DNA of 64,000 bases from Parasponia andersonii. Taxonomy: Eukaryota; Streptophyta; Magnoliopsida; Rosales; Cannabaceae. The DNA lies in assembly GCA_002914805.1 (NCBI GenBank), contig JXTB01000184.1, forward strand, positions 1 to 64,000, given 5' to 3'. Numbering within the stretch: position 1 is the stretch's first letter; every line of letters starts with the position of its first letter. This document shows positions 12,001 to 23,588 of the stretch, piece by piece. The position numbers were made by a program, and so were the translations under genes. Below the pieces are notes generated by a model that did not search any database, was not told the origin of the DNA, and saw only the letters and a program-made list of their open reading frames with translations.

Positions 12001-14950
12001 GTTCAATTATTAGGTTAAAATATTGCATATGAAGTTTGACTTACCTGCCAGACTAAGTGGGGCAGCAAAACCTCAGGCCGTGGGCTTCCTCTTGGTCTTT
12101 CAATAAATGTAATACGCTGATCATTGGCAGCATCATAAACTTTCACCCCTGCATCATTTGCCCAAGCAATGAGATTCGCTCTCCATTTAACTGCATGGAT
12201 TGGACCTTCACCAGAGTGCAAAACCTAGTAGATAATTTTCTTAGTTTTGAGAGTTTTTAATATTCATAGGAAGCAACATTTCAAGTTAATAGTCCAGCGC
12301 AAACCTGGTCTCGAAAGCCCAGCCATTTCTTAGAATTAAAATATAAATGACCAGCTAAACCACCAGCTACGAATCTTCTGGATGCCTTTTTGGCATAATC
12401 CGGGTCTAAAGCAATAGCCTTCATTGGACGATGGTACTCAAACTTCATTTTTTCATCAGTGAAAAGGCTGTTTATTACAACAGATCCATCATCAGAACAG
12501 CTTCCTATATGTTCACCTTCCACGTCAAAGCTGAGGTCATTTACTGCAGCAGTATGAGCAGTAAATTCCTTAACCTGTAAAGAGGTCAAATGAGATTATG
12601 ATGTACTTCCCACAAAAGGCAGCAACTAAATGCAACTGTCTATTAGCTTGGAGAACTGAAAAAGAAAAAAGAAAAAGGAAACTATAGCACCACATTGACA
12701 TGCATTTCTTTTTCTTTTTTTTTTTTTTTTTTGACAAGAAACGTTAAAATTGTATAAACAGAAAGTGAAAATACAACAGAGGGACAAGAAGTCCTAAAAA
12801 CCTAAAGAGTGGCTAGACAGGACTGAAGAGAACAGAACTGCCCAGCCTAAAAAACCAAAAATCCACCCAAAACCCGCAACCAACAGACCCAAACCTGCAC
12901 CCTAAGACTCAAAACTAGAAAATACATTGACATGCATTTTGATTGTCAGGTTAACGTATTTCATTTTGTTGATAGTCTACATACTAGAGTGTGACCTAGT
13001 TCTAAGCCAAACAAGGAGTTAAGCTACTCATAGAGGATCTTAAAAATTTTAAAACTCAACAAAGAAACTAGTGGTCAAATAAGTCTCCTCAAAGAGAGTA
13101 GTGGTCAGATGTTGTGTTTTTAAAAAGAGGTCTGCTGGTTAGTTTTCCGCTATACATAATAGATTTAAGCTACTAAGTAAAGACACTGAATAAACTTTCC
13201 AAGACTAGAAGATTGATCTATACAAATAAAATAATTTACAAATAAAAAATAAAAAACATTGTACTCTTGATTTCCAAGATAAACATAAAATAAAAAAAAT
13301 AAAAAATAAAAGAAATCAATAAATAAAACACATTGTACTCTTGATTTCCATGCCTTAATTCCAGACACTAGAACCAAGAAACAAGATGAGGTGTCAAAAG
13401 GAACAACTAAATGTGAATAACAAGAATGAGGTTCGCATTTTGGGAATGCCACATCGCTAGAGTGATGACTAATCCAAGTTGCATTAGGTCGCAAGCTTGG
13501 AAGGAAGCCCAATGGCAATAAATAAGTTGATTAATCTACAAATGTTAATAAAATACCTGGACAGAGTCACCATGTCAACATACTATCTTACTCCCGCAGA
13601 TCTATACCTAGAACCCACATGCATAAAGTCAACAAGAAGAGAAATGATCCTTATATCCCCCCCCCCCTTCTAATTTATTAAAAGAAAAGGTCTTCTTTTC
13701 TTTCTTGTTCTCGTAAATACTAAATGACATGAAGCTCACTAAAAACATATGTGTGTCTACGTAATCAAATTGCTCCAAATACATATTCCAGCAGTCTCAT
13801 ACGTGATTGTTTAGCAAGATATTACTAATCAAACAACATAAACAGATGCTTCAATTTTTGTAGATTTTTGGATAAGTAGAAATCAAGCATAACAGATTGA
13901 ATCTATCACCTTAACTGAGGCTTCAATTAGCACCCAGAATTGGAATTGCATTACTTCCTGAATCTTATGTCAGCTAACAGTAGCAACCCTAATCCAAGAA
14001 AATATGAACTCCCAACTCCAAAACCTTGACTGTTTGATGTGGTTATCAATGGGGATGAATGTATATTCAGATGCTAAAGCCACCAAAGACTGAGAAATGG
14101 ACGCAAACATAGAGATTAAGGATGACAGAATAGGAGAAGTAACCCATAGTTTAGAAGTTAAGGATGGCACTACCTGTAACTCTATGCACAACTTGTAAAC
14201 TGGAACTTTACTTACCCAAATACTCTCATCTATTTCATTTTCTTTTCACCTAACTGGATAACCCCATTCTAGAAGTCGTATAAAATTGTCCACTCCCTGC
14301 CCAAGTACTCAATTTCCAAAACCCAAAAAAGCCAAAGTCATAGAGCCCTTTTCCGATCCAACAAGTTCGGATTTTTTAAACCAAAACCAAGCCAAACCCA
14401 CAATTCAAGCTCCATATTCACATTGACAAAAAGCTTTAAACGAATACGCATTGCTTTTCCGACGCGATCACAAATAAACGAACAAAACCCAATCCAACAA
14501 GCTCGAAATTTGAGCAAAATGGGGGCGAAACTCATCATAATTCACATTCCGTATATAGGATCAATAATAAAGAAAATCCAATCAATTCAATTCGATTAGA
14601 TGAAATAAAAAATAAATAAAAAAAAGGTAACGAAAGAAAGAAAGGAAAGAGCGAGCGACCTGGTTGCCAAGAAAGTCGAGGATGTGGACGGTGCCGCCTT
14701 GGGTTCCGAGGGCGATCATGCGCTCGGCGACGGCGACGCACGAGGCGGCATCGGTAGCTAGCAGGGAAGGAATGCTTCCCCCAAGTCTCTGGTACTTAAG
14801 CCGAGGCTCTTCTTCTTCTTCTTCTTCTTCTTCTTCTTCTTCTTCTTCGTCCTCTTCTTCTTCTTCTTCTTCCTCTTCCTCTTCTCTCTCATCGTCTCCC
14901 TCTACGCCGTTCTCAGAGGGCATGGGATTGGGAATCGGAGCCATTAGCAT
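6045..14950 (-). CDS. VPS41: Vacuolar protein sorting-associated protein 41 (HOPS subunit)
   Basis: Nineteen exons (right to left): 14660-14950, 12305-12574, 12045-12224, 11691-11951, 10884-11016, 10704-10794, 9572-9674, 9333-9436, 9136-9229, 8885-9040, 8736-8798, 8549-8614, 7859-8059, 7480-7557, 7281-7400, 7084-7164, 6882-6967, 6575-6656, 6045-6485. They join to 2901 nt (966 aa plus TGA) with GT..AG junctions and no lesion; plant VPS41 is usually about 980 aa. The protein has an acidic N-terminus with a poly-Glu run (residues about 23-45), WD40/beta-propeller repeats (about 50-360, e.g. SCSDDGSVVINSLF), alpha-solenoid clathrin-type repeats (about 570-780), and a C-terminal RING-like zinc finger (CCMCFDPF..CHAYHTTC..CILC). 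VPS41 is the Rab-facing subunit of HOPS, which tethers late endosomes and vesicles to the tonoplast. ATGs at 14950 and 14944 are in frame; I chose the first, which has G at -3. Confidence 0.95.
10261..10423 (-). mobile_element. tRNA-derived SINE in VPS41 intron 6
   Basis: The minus strand carries an RNA polymerase III A box (TAGCTCAGTTGG, 10400-10411) and a B-box-like GTTCAAACC (10347-10355) at tRNA-like spacing, then a short unrelated body ending in an A/T-rich tail. It is flanked by 19-bp target-site duplications with two mismatches: AAATTATGCTTTAGTCATT at 10242-10260 and AAATTCTGCTTCAGTCATT at 10424-10442. The 163-bp body fits a short plant SINE. It is well inside the intron, away from the splice sites. 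Confidence 0.85.
12708..12923 (-). mobile_element. 5'-truncated L1-type LINE tail in VPS41 intron 1
   Basis: A 216-bp insert is bracketed by a perfect 16-bp target-site duplication ACATTGACATGCATTT (12692-12707 and 12924-12939). The left end is a long T run, so the poly(A) tail is on the minus strand. The text just before it (ACAATTTTAACGTTTCTTGTC then A run) resembles 3' ends of plant L1 elements. No reverse-transcriptase sequence remains. Confidence 0.8.
14807..14886 (-). repeat. Trinucleotide repeat (GAA/GAG)n encoding the VPS41 poly-Glu run
   Basis: About 80 bp of mostly TTC on the plus strand encode an almost pure Glu/Asp run (over 20 residues) in VPS41 exon 1. Occasional CTC and GTC codons interrupt it. 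The reading frame is kept. Slippage is expected to make its length polymorphic. Confidence 0.9.
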
Positions 14951-15347
14951 GACCAGAGGAAGAGGGTGCTGTGCTCAGCTTCTTCTTCGTCTTCAAAAAA
15001 ATTTGGGATCTCTCTCTGATTGATTCTAAATCGATATTTGATGGATGATTTGGTGTAATTGGGTTTCAGTTTCAGAGCAAAAGTAGAAGAAGAAGAATGT
15101 AAAATTGTAATATTTATCTGAATATGTAATGTAATATTTATTGTGTTTATTTACAAAACGACAAGGAGAGTAATATAGAATAGAGCTAGTAGTAGTAGTA
15201 GTTTCTTTATTCTTTATTATAATTCTCCAATTTGATTGGGATTTGGGATCTTCCTCGCTTTGTCGTTTCTTTTTTTTTTTTTTTTTTCCTTTCCTTTTCT
15301 AATTTTGTTAATAAAATCGCATATGTATAATATTGTTATGACTAAAG
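14951..15347 (-). promoter_or_regulatory. VPS41 5' flank (5' UTR and presumed core promoter)
   Basis: This is the sequence directly upstream of the VPS41 start, up to the decayed copia LTR at about 15348. It holds pyrimidine-rich tracts, an AGT trinucleotide run near 15190 and a long T run at 15270-15288. No clear TATA box was fixed. A diverged second copy lies at 16796-17150. Confidence 0.45.
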
Positions 15348-16795
15348 TGATTATTAGGTGGGTATTATTGAAGCACCGGACCTATAATATAAGAGTTTTT
15401 GTTTTAGGATTATTTTAGTAAATATCGTATAAACACAAATCCTAACCGCTTATAAATAGAGAGCTACGGTGATAATAATAATAAGACGAATCTCTATTTT
15501 ATTTTTCTACGTTTTTCTGTTTATTATATACTCTCTTTATTATATTATTATATGTTATTGATATTATTAATTGGTTAGATTATTAGGATGATTGCACAAT
15601 TATTGCACAATTGCTATTTTATTTATTATTTACTTTCTCTATTATATTGTTATATGTTATTGTTATTATTACTACGATTATTATGATGAGCTCACAGTTT
15701 CTACTTGATTTATCGTATAAGCCGATTTATAATACGTTATCGATACAAGATATTACTAACTTTGAAAAACGTTGTAAGGTACGCATCTCAAAAATTAGGT
15801 TTCTATTTTTACACATAAAGGTGTAAGACCTTAATTTGAAATATATTTTATCTATAATACAGGACATTTCTTAGGTATTTTGTAGATTCTCGTGATTGTT
15901 TAATGCATGACTCATGTGTTAATATTATGTAAGGCACATATTAGTTTCAGTTTTGTGTTTTTATTAAATTCATAAGGCACAACTATTAATTAGGTGCACA
16001 TGCGACGCATCACTACTAATTGTTTTAGTTTCATAGTTCTATTAAGGATTTTATGCAAAAAAAAAAAAAAAATACTTTGAAGGATAATATTTCTGTAAAT
16101 TAATCATATTTTTGGTTTGTGCAAAATTATACTTTTACATTTCAAATATCTATAAATTTGTACTTTCTACGTATAAATTAACTAACAAATATCTCATCAA
16201 ATACAGAATCTGACTTAAGTATATGTTATTTCTACTGACAAATACAAAAAATCTATTAAAAATAGCTTAGAAACAATTAGTATAAATTACTCAATTTGTA
16301 CACATAATGTACAAATTTGCAGAGATTTGAAATGTAGAGGTATTATTTTACAAAAACTAAAAGATATGGCAAAAATTATGAAAAGGGTTATATTTCAAGG
16401 TATTTTTTTATGTTTTCTCTTTTATTAATTTATTCCCTCTTTGTACTTGAATATTCCGTGTTGTCTTTTTTAAGATCTAGTCTCTACTTTATTGGGAAGA
16501 TAACGATCAATAATATTTTAATCGATACATATAATTAAAATAATGAACGAATTCATTGACATTCTATTGTTGTTTCATTATGAATTTTCAGTTTAGTCTC
16601 ACGGATTGCTTTTTTATTTGTGGTGTTCTATATCTCATAAATTGTGCATTTAATTTGTACTATATATTTGTCATAACCTATATATCGTATTCCACGTAAT
16701 AACTAAACTATTTTATAATTATTTATTTTTAATAAACTTATTCATATTATTATTTCATTATCTTGAATACAGTGATATAGTATAACAATAGGAAG
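14975..16795. repeat. Tandem segmental duplication, copy A (VPS41 5' flank plus copia leader)
   Basis: Blocks of this segment recur in the same order in the next 1.1 kb. Examples are CGTCTTCAAAAA..TTTG..GATCTCTCTCTGATT (14991 versus 16814), TTTATTGTGTTTATTTAC followed by a G/A difference and AACGACAAGGAGAGT (15136 versus 16926), CATCTCAAAAATT (15784 versus 17217), CATCACTACTAATT (16007 versus 17477) and TTGGGAAGATAA (16491 versus 17587). Divergence by eye is roughly 15-25%. Confidence 0.75.
15348..15740 (+). mobile_element. Degenerate 5' LTR of the copia relic
   Basis: This segment aligns with 23295-23588. Shared landmarks in order are TATTGAAGCAC/TATTGAAACAC, a CTATAATATAAG phrase, the TATA box and start region (TATAAATAGAGAGCTA), a run of ATAATAATAA, CTCTATTATATTGTT-like text and TATGATGAGCTCACA/TATGACGATCTCACA followed by CTTGATyyA. 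The two copies flank a decayed copia gag-pol on the plus strand. After the LTR, ACGTTATCGATACAAG near 15735 resembles an alternative primer-site leader. Both edges are approximate. Confidence 0.6.
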
Positions 16796-17905
16796 AGGCT
16801 ACTTAATTTTCTCGTCTTCAAAAATTTGAGATCTCTCTCTGATTATTTCTAATCGAAATTTGATAGATGATTTCGGAGCAAAGTAGAAGAAGAATGTAAA
16901 TATAATATCTAATATATAATATAATATTTATTGTGTTTATTTACAGAACGACAAGGAGAGTATTATAAACATTAGTAGTAGTAGTAGGATTTTTATTCTT
17001 TATTATTATAATTTACCAATTTGACTAAGACCTTCTTCAATTTGTCGTTTCTTTATTTTTGGTTTATTTTTTATTTTTTAATTTTGGCAATAAAATCCCA
17101 TACATATAAATATTATATTATTATTATTATTATTATAAATAAAGTGATTACTTGATTCGTATATTATTAGCACAATGCACTGCTTGATTAGTAATGAGAA
17201 GTATTATAGGGTATACATCTCAAAAATTGGTTTCTGTTTTCATACATAAAGGTATAAAACCTTAATTTTATTTGATTGAATTCTCTTAATTGAAATATTT
17301 TTTATCTACAATATGTTATCAATACGAGATATTACTTAATAAGTGTTATATAGAGTCTTGTAATTGTTCAATGCATTATTCATGCATTAATACTATGTTA
17401 GGCATGAATTAATTTCAATTTTGTATTTTTGTAAAATTCATAAGGCATAGATATTAATTATTTGCTTATACAATGCATCACTACTAATTATTTTAGTTTT
17501 GTAATTTTATTAATATGTTCCATATATGTTACTTTTATTACCTAAATATTCCAAGTTGTCTTTTTCAAAATCTAGTCTATACATTGTTGGGAAGATAATG
17601 ATCAATAATATTGTTTTTTGAAAGCAACGATCAATAATATTTTGGTTGATGCATACAATTAATAGAATGAATAAATTCATTTAGAGTGTATTGCTTGAGT
17701 ACGAGTTTTTAGTTTAGTCTTATGGATTGCTTTTTCATTTATAGTGTTCTATATCCCATAAATTATGCTTTTAATATGTACTATATAGTTATCATATCTT
17801 CTATGTCCTATACCACTAAGTGACTAAAATATTTCATAATTATTTATTCTCAACAATATTATTCATACTATTATTTCATCATCTAGAATATAGTAATATA
17901 GCCTG
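16796..17905. repeat. Tandem segmental duplication, copy B
   Basis: Second, shorter copy of 14975-16795. It lacks most of the LTR core (equivalent of 15360-15730) and a block equivalent to about 16040-16420. It leads directly into the decayed gag that begins near 18150. Confidence 0.75.
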
Positions 17906-18691
17906 TCTAAAATCATATGATTTATGTATTCTTTATCTTATTTTGGTTCATAAATTTTGAGCAATTTTGTTCACTATATTCAAATAATGGAATATGTAAT
18001 ATATAATAATTATATTGTGATTTGATATTATATGTATATGCCTCATTGTATATTTATTGTAATTAGAATTTTGTAAAATGTTTATTTTAGACAATATTTT
18101 GATGGCAAATTTATTTAAGTTTGATACTTGAACTTTATAGCAATAATTATTAGAAGTGGGTCCTTGATGCTCAAATGCATCTAGATACTAAAGAATTAGG
18201 TGAGATTATTAAGGAATAAGATACGACATCAATCTAAACTCTAGCAAAGGCTATGCAATTATTCAAGTAAGGATTTGAAGGCTGAATAACTTATTGTTAA
18301 AAATTTCAATGTCCTCTAAAAAGTCTTAATTAAAGATCAGTACAGTACTCTTAAGTTCGTGATCCTTCCAAATGCTCAATATATTTGGCTACACTAGTGC
18401 CTAAGGACTGTAAGCCTATTTCAGAGTACAATTCAATCATTTTTAGAATCACCTCACAGTTAAAATTATATGGTAATAATATAATAGTACATGATATGCT
18501 CGAGAATAGATACACTATCTTTCATGCCTCGAACATGCTCCTATAATAGCTATATAAAGGGCAAAAATTTCCAAAGTAACTTGAGCTCATTACTTGTCTT
18601 CTAGTGGTTGAAAAGATGAATGAGTTATTAATGGAATTATAATACTAGACTTATTAGTTCAACAACAGTCACTAAAGTGAATGTTGTATGT

Positions 18692-18935
18692 GTAAAACCC
18701 TTATTTTTGGGAGGGCAGAATTGGAATTTTGCCAATTTTTAGGTATTATATTGGGTGAATTAATTTGTAAAAGTTTATTGAGGGAGGACTAAATTACAAT
18801 TAATTTTGAGGATTGAATTGATGGAGTTTGGGAACCATGGACTATAGTGCAAATTTTTAAAAATTTGCACAGTCCCATATGACCATTCACGTGGGTTCAT
18901 CTTCCTACTCACCTTCTCTCTCTCTTCCTCACCCG

Positions 18936-18970
<35 letters not shown>

Positions 18971-19235
18971 TCACTCTCGGCCGAGGGACCGAAGAGGGCC
19001 GCGCCGCCGCCCAGGCCGTCTTCCGCCCTCCAGCCCACCAGCGTCGACTTGCCGTGCCGCCAGGGACCTCCGCCGGCCGTCACTAGCTGCTGTTGATGCC
19101 CGCTCGCTGGAAAACGCCATTTTCGGCTGTTTGAAGCTTTTCGTCGTCGGCGTCGTTCGGATCATTTCAACTCGTGTTCTTAGGCTCGTTGGATTTGTCT
19201 CGTCGAGAGGAAGCTCAATGTATATATATCTTAAC

Positions 19236-19271
<36 letters not shown>

Positions 19272-19690
19272 CCTATGTTTGATGATCGACACGAAAATTG
19301 AAATTAGACGGCTAAGATTTGCCTCAATTTGTGTGCCACTGGTCTGGTGTAGGCCTAAACCCGAATTAGGTAAGTTATATGTCTAACCTAGCTATTTTGG
19401 GTACTAGGAATTTAGTGAAGAAGTCTATTTATGGATTTGAAGCTCCGTTAAAAATTGGTTTTTTGCAAGAGGACGATCGAGGGTTTGGAATTGATTCCCA
19501 ACCCTCCAGATAATTGTCAACGACACCTTGGAGATTTAGTAGCATGATATTGTTATTCTTGTGAGGTAGGGATTCGATTATCTTCGTTTTATACTACTTT
19601 CGAATAAAACTTAATTTCTGCAACATATGAGAACAAATGTGTTTTTTTTTTTTAATTTCTTGAACATATATGATGGACTGTGATGGTATG

Positions 19691-19723
<33 letters not shown>

Positions 19724-20750
19724 ATATTGTTCTGGGGATTTTTTGAGTGCAGGTTATTTTGGGTATATCAAAAATAGAATTGTTCTGCTACCCGTTTTTC
19801 TATAAAAACCTAATATATTTATTTTCCTGAAAAACTAGAGCACGATTATTTTCACACTTCAGTTATGTATTGCACATGTCATAGGATCAAACATGAGCAC
19901 TGTGTTAGCATTGTGGGTTACAGTGTGGCACTGCGTATCCTACCGTCAATGTAGAGTCCGTAAACCCGCGCAGAGTTTTGCTACTTCTGATTACCTCCCT
20001 ATTTGGCAGGCATAGGCAATTCGGTTGCCCCTCCAGATATTAGCTTAGGTGTCAGGCAGGTTGTCAGGTACACTTAGTGCCATTATCCTAGGTTTCCACA
20101 GATGAGAGAATGTGAGCTCATGAGTATGGGTTGATTTATGTCATGTGCATATGGATTAATGGTTTTGATCATATTGCTTATATATATGTATATCTGTGGA
20201 TTTCCAGTTTGAACTATATATATGTTTTGGATTTAAATATTTATGCTCACTAAAATATTTTCGATCAAGATAATTATTTTTTCTACTGGGTATTTTTATG
20301 CTTACTCCCTTCCTCCCTCCCTCAGGTGGTACCCAGTGCGATTTTGGAAATCAAAATGAATAAGAGGCTATCAGGATTGTAGTTCGTTATCTTGATAATA
20401 CTTGAACCATATTGTTGTGGTGTTTGGGCTTTGTTTTAGTATTGAACCAAGATTACTACATTCTATTTTGTCTATGAACTCATGTATACCATTCTGTTGT
20501 CTGTTCTAACATAGATGATGATGATACTTGAACTTATATTTGATTTACGTTATTTTCGGTATTTGTTCGATCTATATTTAATGGTGTATACGAACTGTGG
20601 CAAAGGTTCACGAGATAGAATTCCAAATATTTTATCTAAAATGGTCTGTTTTATAAAACTAAATCTTTTTAGACGTTTTTTAAATAAATCACGGAATTTC
20701 TCATTGCGAAATTCTACTTCTGCCACTAGCCCAGATTTTTGGTTGTGATA
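18692..20750 (+). mobile_element. Chromovirus (Tekay/Del-like) solo LTR with 5-bp TSD
   Basis: The segment runs from TGTAAAACCC to GGTTGTGATA (a decayed ..GTGACA end) and is flanked by the perfect 5-bp direct repeat GTATG at 18687-18691 and 20751-20755. At 2059 bp, with a GC-rich early part (18975-19200), a GTAAGTTATATG phrase (19371) and the TTTATGCTTACTCCC..CTCAGGTGGTACC phrase near 20300, it has the build of long LTRs of plant Ty3-gypsy chromoviruses. No internal domain or second LTR accompanies it, so it is a solo LTR left by LTR-LTR recombination. It carries CT (18938-18970) and AT (about 19237-19268) microsatellites. Apparent ORFs within it are not genes. Confidence 0.85.
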
Positions 20751-20967
20751 GTATGTAACCACAAGCGTGATAAGCATGGACAAGATAAGAATAATGGACA
20801 TGATTGTAAATATGCTCATAAAAAATATTTAAGAACACATGAGGACTAATGAGTAATCAAACCTTAAATGAAGAGCATATATACATGTCGATATAGAGAG
20901 AAGAGCCATTCAACCTATACCTATCACCACTAAATATCTAGTTGAGATGGAGCAGAAGCATATGCCT

Positions 20968-21215
20968 AAGACTCATGCCCATTTATTGAAAAGGCAAGTC
21001 CTAAAAGGGAATTTGCCTATGCAGAGGACACAACCTAGCTAAATATTAGTGAAATCTCTATGTACTCCCAGAAAGGGTAAATGACCTATGATATTCTTAT
21101 AGCCATTTATTGAAAACATAAGCTATGAAAGGAAATTTGTCTATGTCAGGGATACAACCCATCTAAATATTAGTAAATTATTTTTATACTCTTAGAAGGA
21201 GTAAATAAATTTAGA
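20968..21215 (+). repeat. Diverged tandem duplication, about 126 bp, in the copia relic
   Basis: The phrases CCATTTATTGAAAA, GGAAATTTG, AACC.ATCTAAATATTAGT and AGAAxGxGTAAAT occur in the same order from about 20980 and again from about 21106. The block belongs to the decayed copia internal region between gag and the pre-integrase domain. Confidence 0.6.
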
Positions 21216-23294
21216 TATTCTTGTAGTTATTATTTATTTTTTTGAAATGTTTACTTCCAAATCTTGATTATTATTGTTTGGTTCTTATTTATTTATCAAA
21301 ATTGTTTATGCTATAATATTTTGATATGTTATTGTTGTTTTCCCCTAAATATTATTGGAAATGATGCAAAATCCAATTCTTATGGAGAAATAAATTGAAA
21401 GTATATATTTAGCAAACAATGAAATTATGTGCATTATCCTTCAAGATTTAGATATTTTATGAACTTGTCTCATTGTGAAGGGTATATGACTATGACTTCA
21501 AGCATGACTAAACTAATAAAGGACTCTAGATGAGCTTTTATCGTTCTACTTATGAGAATTGAGTTCTTTATTGATGATGCTTTATACTCACTATAATGTT
21601 GGTGTAAACTTGAAAGATATGTTGTATAACCTTGAGGGGGCTAGAATGATGATAAGCTGAATTATTGAGAATTATATCAGGCATCTACTAGAGAATTAAA
21701 AAATCCTTTCACATGATTTTTGTGTTACGTATGCTAAAGGTAGATTAGTTATAAGGCCGTCATTAAAATCCCTACATTTTTGCTATTAGATCCAATTAGA
21801 TATTTGTACATCATCTATATACCATATGGGCTATTTCGATATAATAATTTTGATAAAATTGTTAAAAGTATTAGTCTTATAGTAACTTATTGTCTACTCG
21901 TAATATGACTTTTGTCAAACTGCTTGCTCTACTTATTATATTATAAGCACAATTCCTAAATCATCTAATTATGTCTAGTAGACTTTATAATACTAATGAA
22001 TTTCCATCCCAATCATTTAAGGATAATTGCTTGGCAATTGAGATAGACACTAAGCATCTTGTGGGTTATATACGTAAAAAAATATTTACCTGGCAAAATA
22101 ATTAACTAAATGGCTAGAATTTATTGCTAATTTTGAATTCAAATTTTTACTTTTTTGGGACATAATTAAGCACATAACATAGCCGATTCTAATTCAGATA
22201 TTTGCATTACATCTTATTAAAACTTATACATGGTCATGACACTTTTTTTTTTCATATACAAGCTTTTGGTTGTGACATATTTACATTGATTGTACCACCT
22301 TAATACGTGAAGATAGTAGGATATTGGGCATATTTATGTTTTTTTAAGTCTCGCTCGATTTTTAAATATTTGGAGCCCTTAATGTGCAATTCATTTTACA
22401 GTGTGATTGCCAATTTAACAAAAGCACATTTCCTAATATGTGAGGTAGGAAAGGTACTTGTAGTGCTAACGAATATTGAGAAATTTTCAGGAAGGAATAC
22501 CAATAGAGTAGAGTAATTTTGATTCCCGTAAAATAAGAGTGAATTAGAAGTTTAGAAAATAATGAAATTGCAACAGACTATATAACTCAATCACCGAATG
22601 CATTTATAGATACTAAAAGAGAGACAAAGTTTCAAATTCATGTTGCTAGTGTCCTTTATGGAGTCATACTCCTCAATAATAATAAATGATCATTGGTGCT
22701 CAAAACATGCCAAAAGCATGAACGACCAATTGGAAATAAAGAAAAGAATTCGCAGAAAAGAAAAATATCAAATTCATTTCGCTAATAACCCATCAAAGAG
22801 TTGTAGTCCTTAATAATAATAAATGATTAGTCGAACTCAAGAGATATAGCATATTTTACCCATGTTTTTTTATACTTATAAATATCGGATGAGTTGAACC
22901 TATGAGCTTCAGAATGGTAGTGAAATAGTTATATACTAAAACTGCTCAACTAACAACCTAACAAACTTATTTACTAATCTTTGCCTACTAATTTATTTGA
23001 ACAACTTATTTTGTTAGTTGTTATACGCTGTTTTAAAGTATTATACTTATTTAGGAAATGAATCAATATATGATTGTACTATTTTGCCTGTGTCAAATTT
23101 TTGTCCCACTAAAGTTTTATTGACCAAAGATTTTAACGAGGAAGATTGTGTAATAGCAAAATAAACATAAGAGTTATACTTTTTTTTTTCTTGGCTACGA
23201 TTTTTCCTAATAGGTTTTTCTAGTAAGATTTTTAATGCAACTTATTCATGGCACAAGTAATATTCAAGAGAGAGTATTTTAGATAAATAAATTA

Positions 23295-23588
23295 TGATGT
23301 AGATGGTATTGAAACACAATTGGATCTATAATATAAGGGGTTTTCATTATATGTTTTTTTAATAATATTGTACATATACATATCTTAGTTATTTTTATAA
23401 ATAGAGAGCTATGGTAATAATAATAAAATGAGCATCCACTTTTCTCTCTCTCTTTCTCTCTATTTATATATATATCTATGCTTATCTCTTACTCTCTTAA
23501 TTATATTGTTCTCTATTATTGCTATTATTACTTCGAATATTATGACGATCTCACAATCACTACTTGATCCACTATAAGCCAATTTACA
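23295..23588 (+). mobile_element. Degenerate 3' LTR of the copia relic
   Basis: This aligns with 15348-15740 and includes TTTATAAATAGAGAGCTA (about 23393-23410). It begins TGATGTAGATGG after a purine-rich AAGAGAGAG tract (about 23263-23272) that could be the polypurine tract, and probably ends at ..CCAATTTACA. It closes the element on the right. The 3' edge and any target-site duplication could not be fixed. Confidence 0.6.

Larger units (their letters stand above)
18150..22770 (+). pseudogene. Decayed copia gag-pol on the plus strand, interrupted by a solo LTR
   Basis: No long ORF survives, but translation across frameshifts recovers a familiar plant copia polyprotein in order. The pieces are Gag SEYNS..FRITSQLKL (about 18415-18470), DMLE..TIFHASN (about 18493-18535), LELITCLLVVEKMNELLM (about 18578-18630), the pre-integrase piece GxxMMIxxIIEN..KILxxDFxC..xKGRLVIRPS (about 21635-21770), the integrase-core piece NTNEFPSQSFKDNCLAIEID (about 21990-22050), KYLEPL (about 22360) and a linker like NAFIDTKRETK..ERPIGNKEK (about 22590-22745). 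Stops and frameshifts are dense. The reverse transcriptase and RNase H that should follow are missing before the 3' LTR at 23295. Text on either side of 18692-20750 joins in frame (..KVNVVCNHKRDK..) once that insert is removed. Confidence 0.75.

Noticed and set aside
14664-15023. Plus-strand ORF with a long Ser run
   Set aside because: It is the antisense shadow of the VPS41 poly-Glu exon.
18879-19301. Plus-strand ORF of 140 codons in GC-rich sequence
   Set aside because: It lies inside the solo LTR, starts in a CT microsatellite (Ser-Leu run) and ends in an AT microsatellite. It has no family resemblance, and its openness is explained by local GC content.
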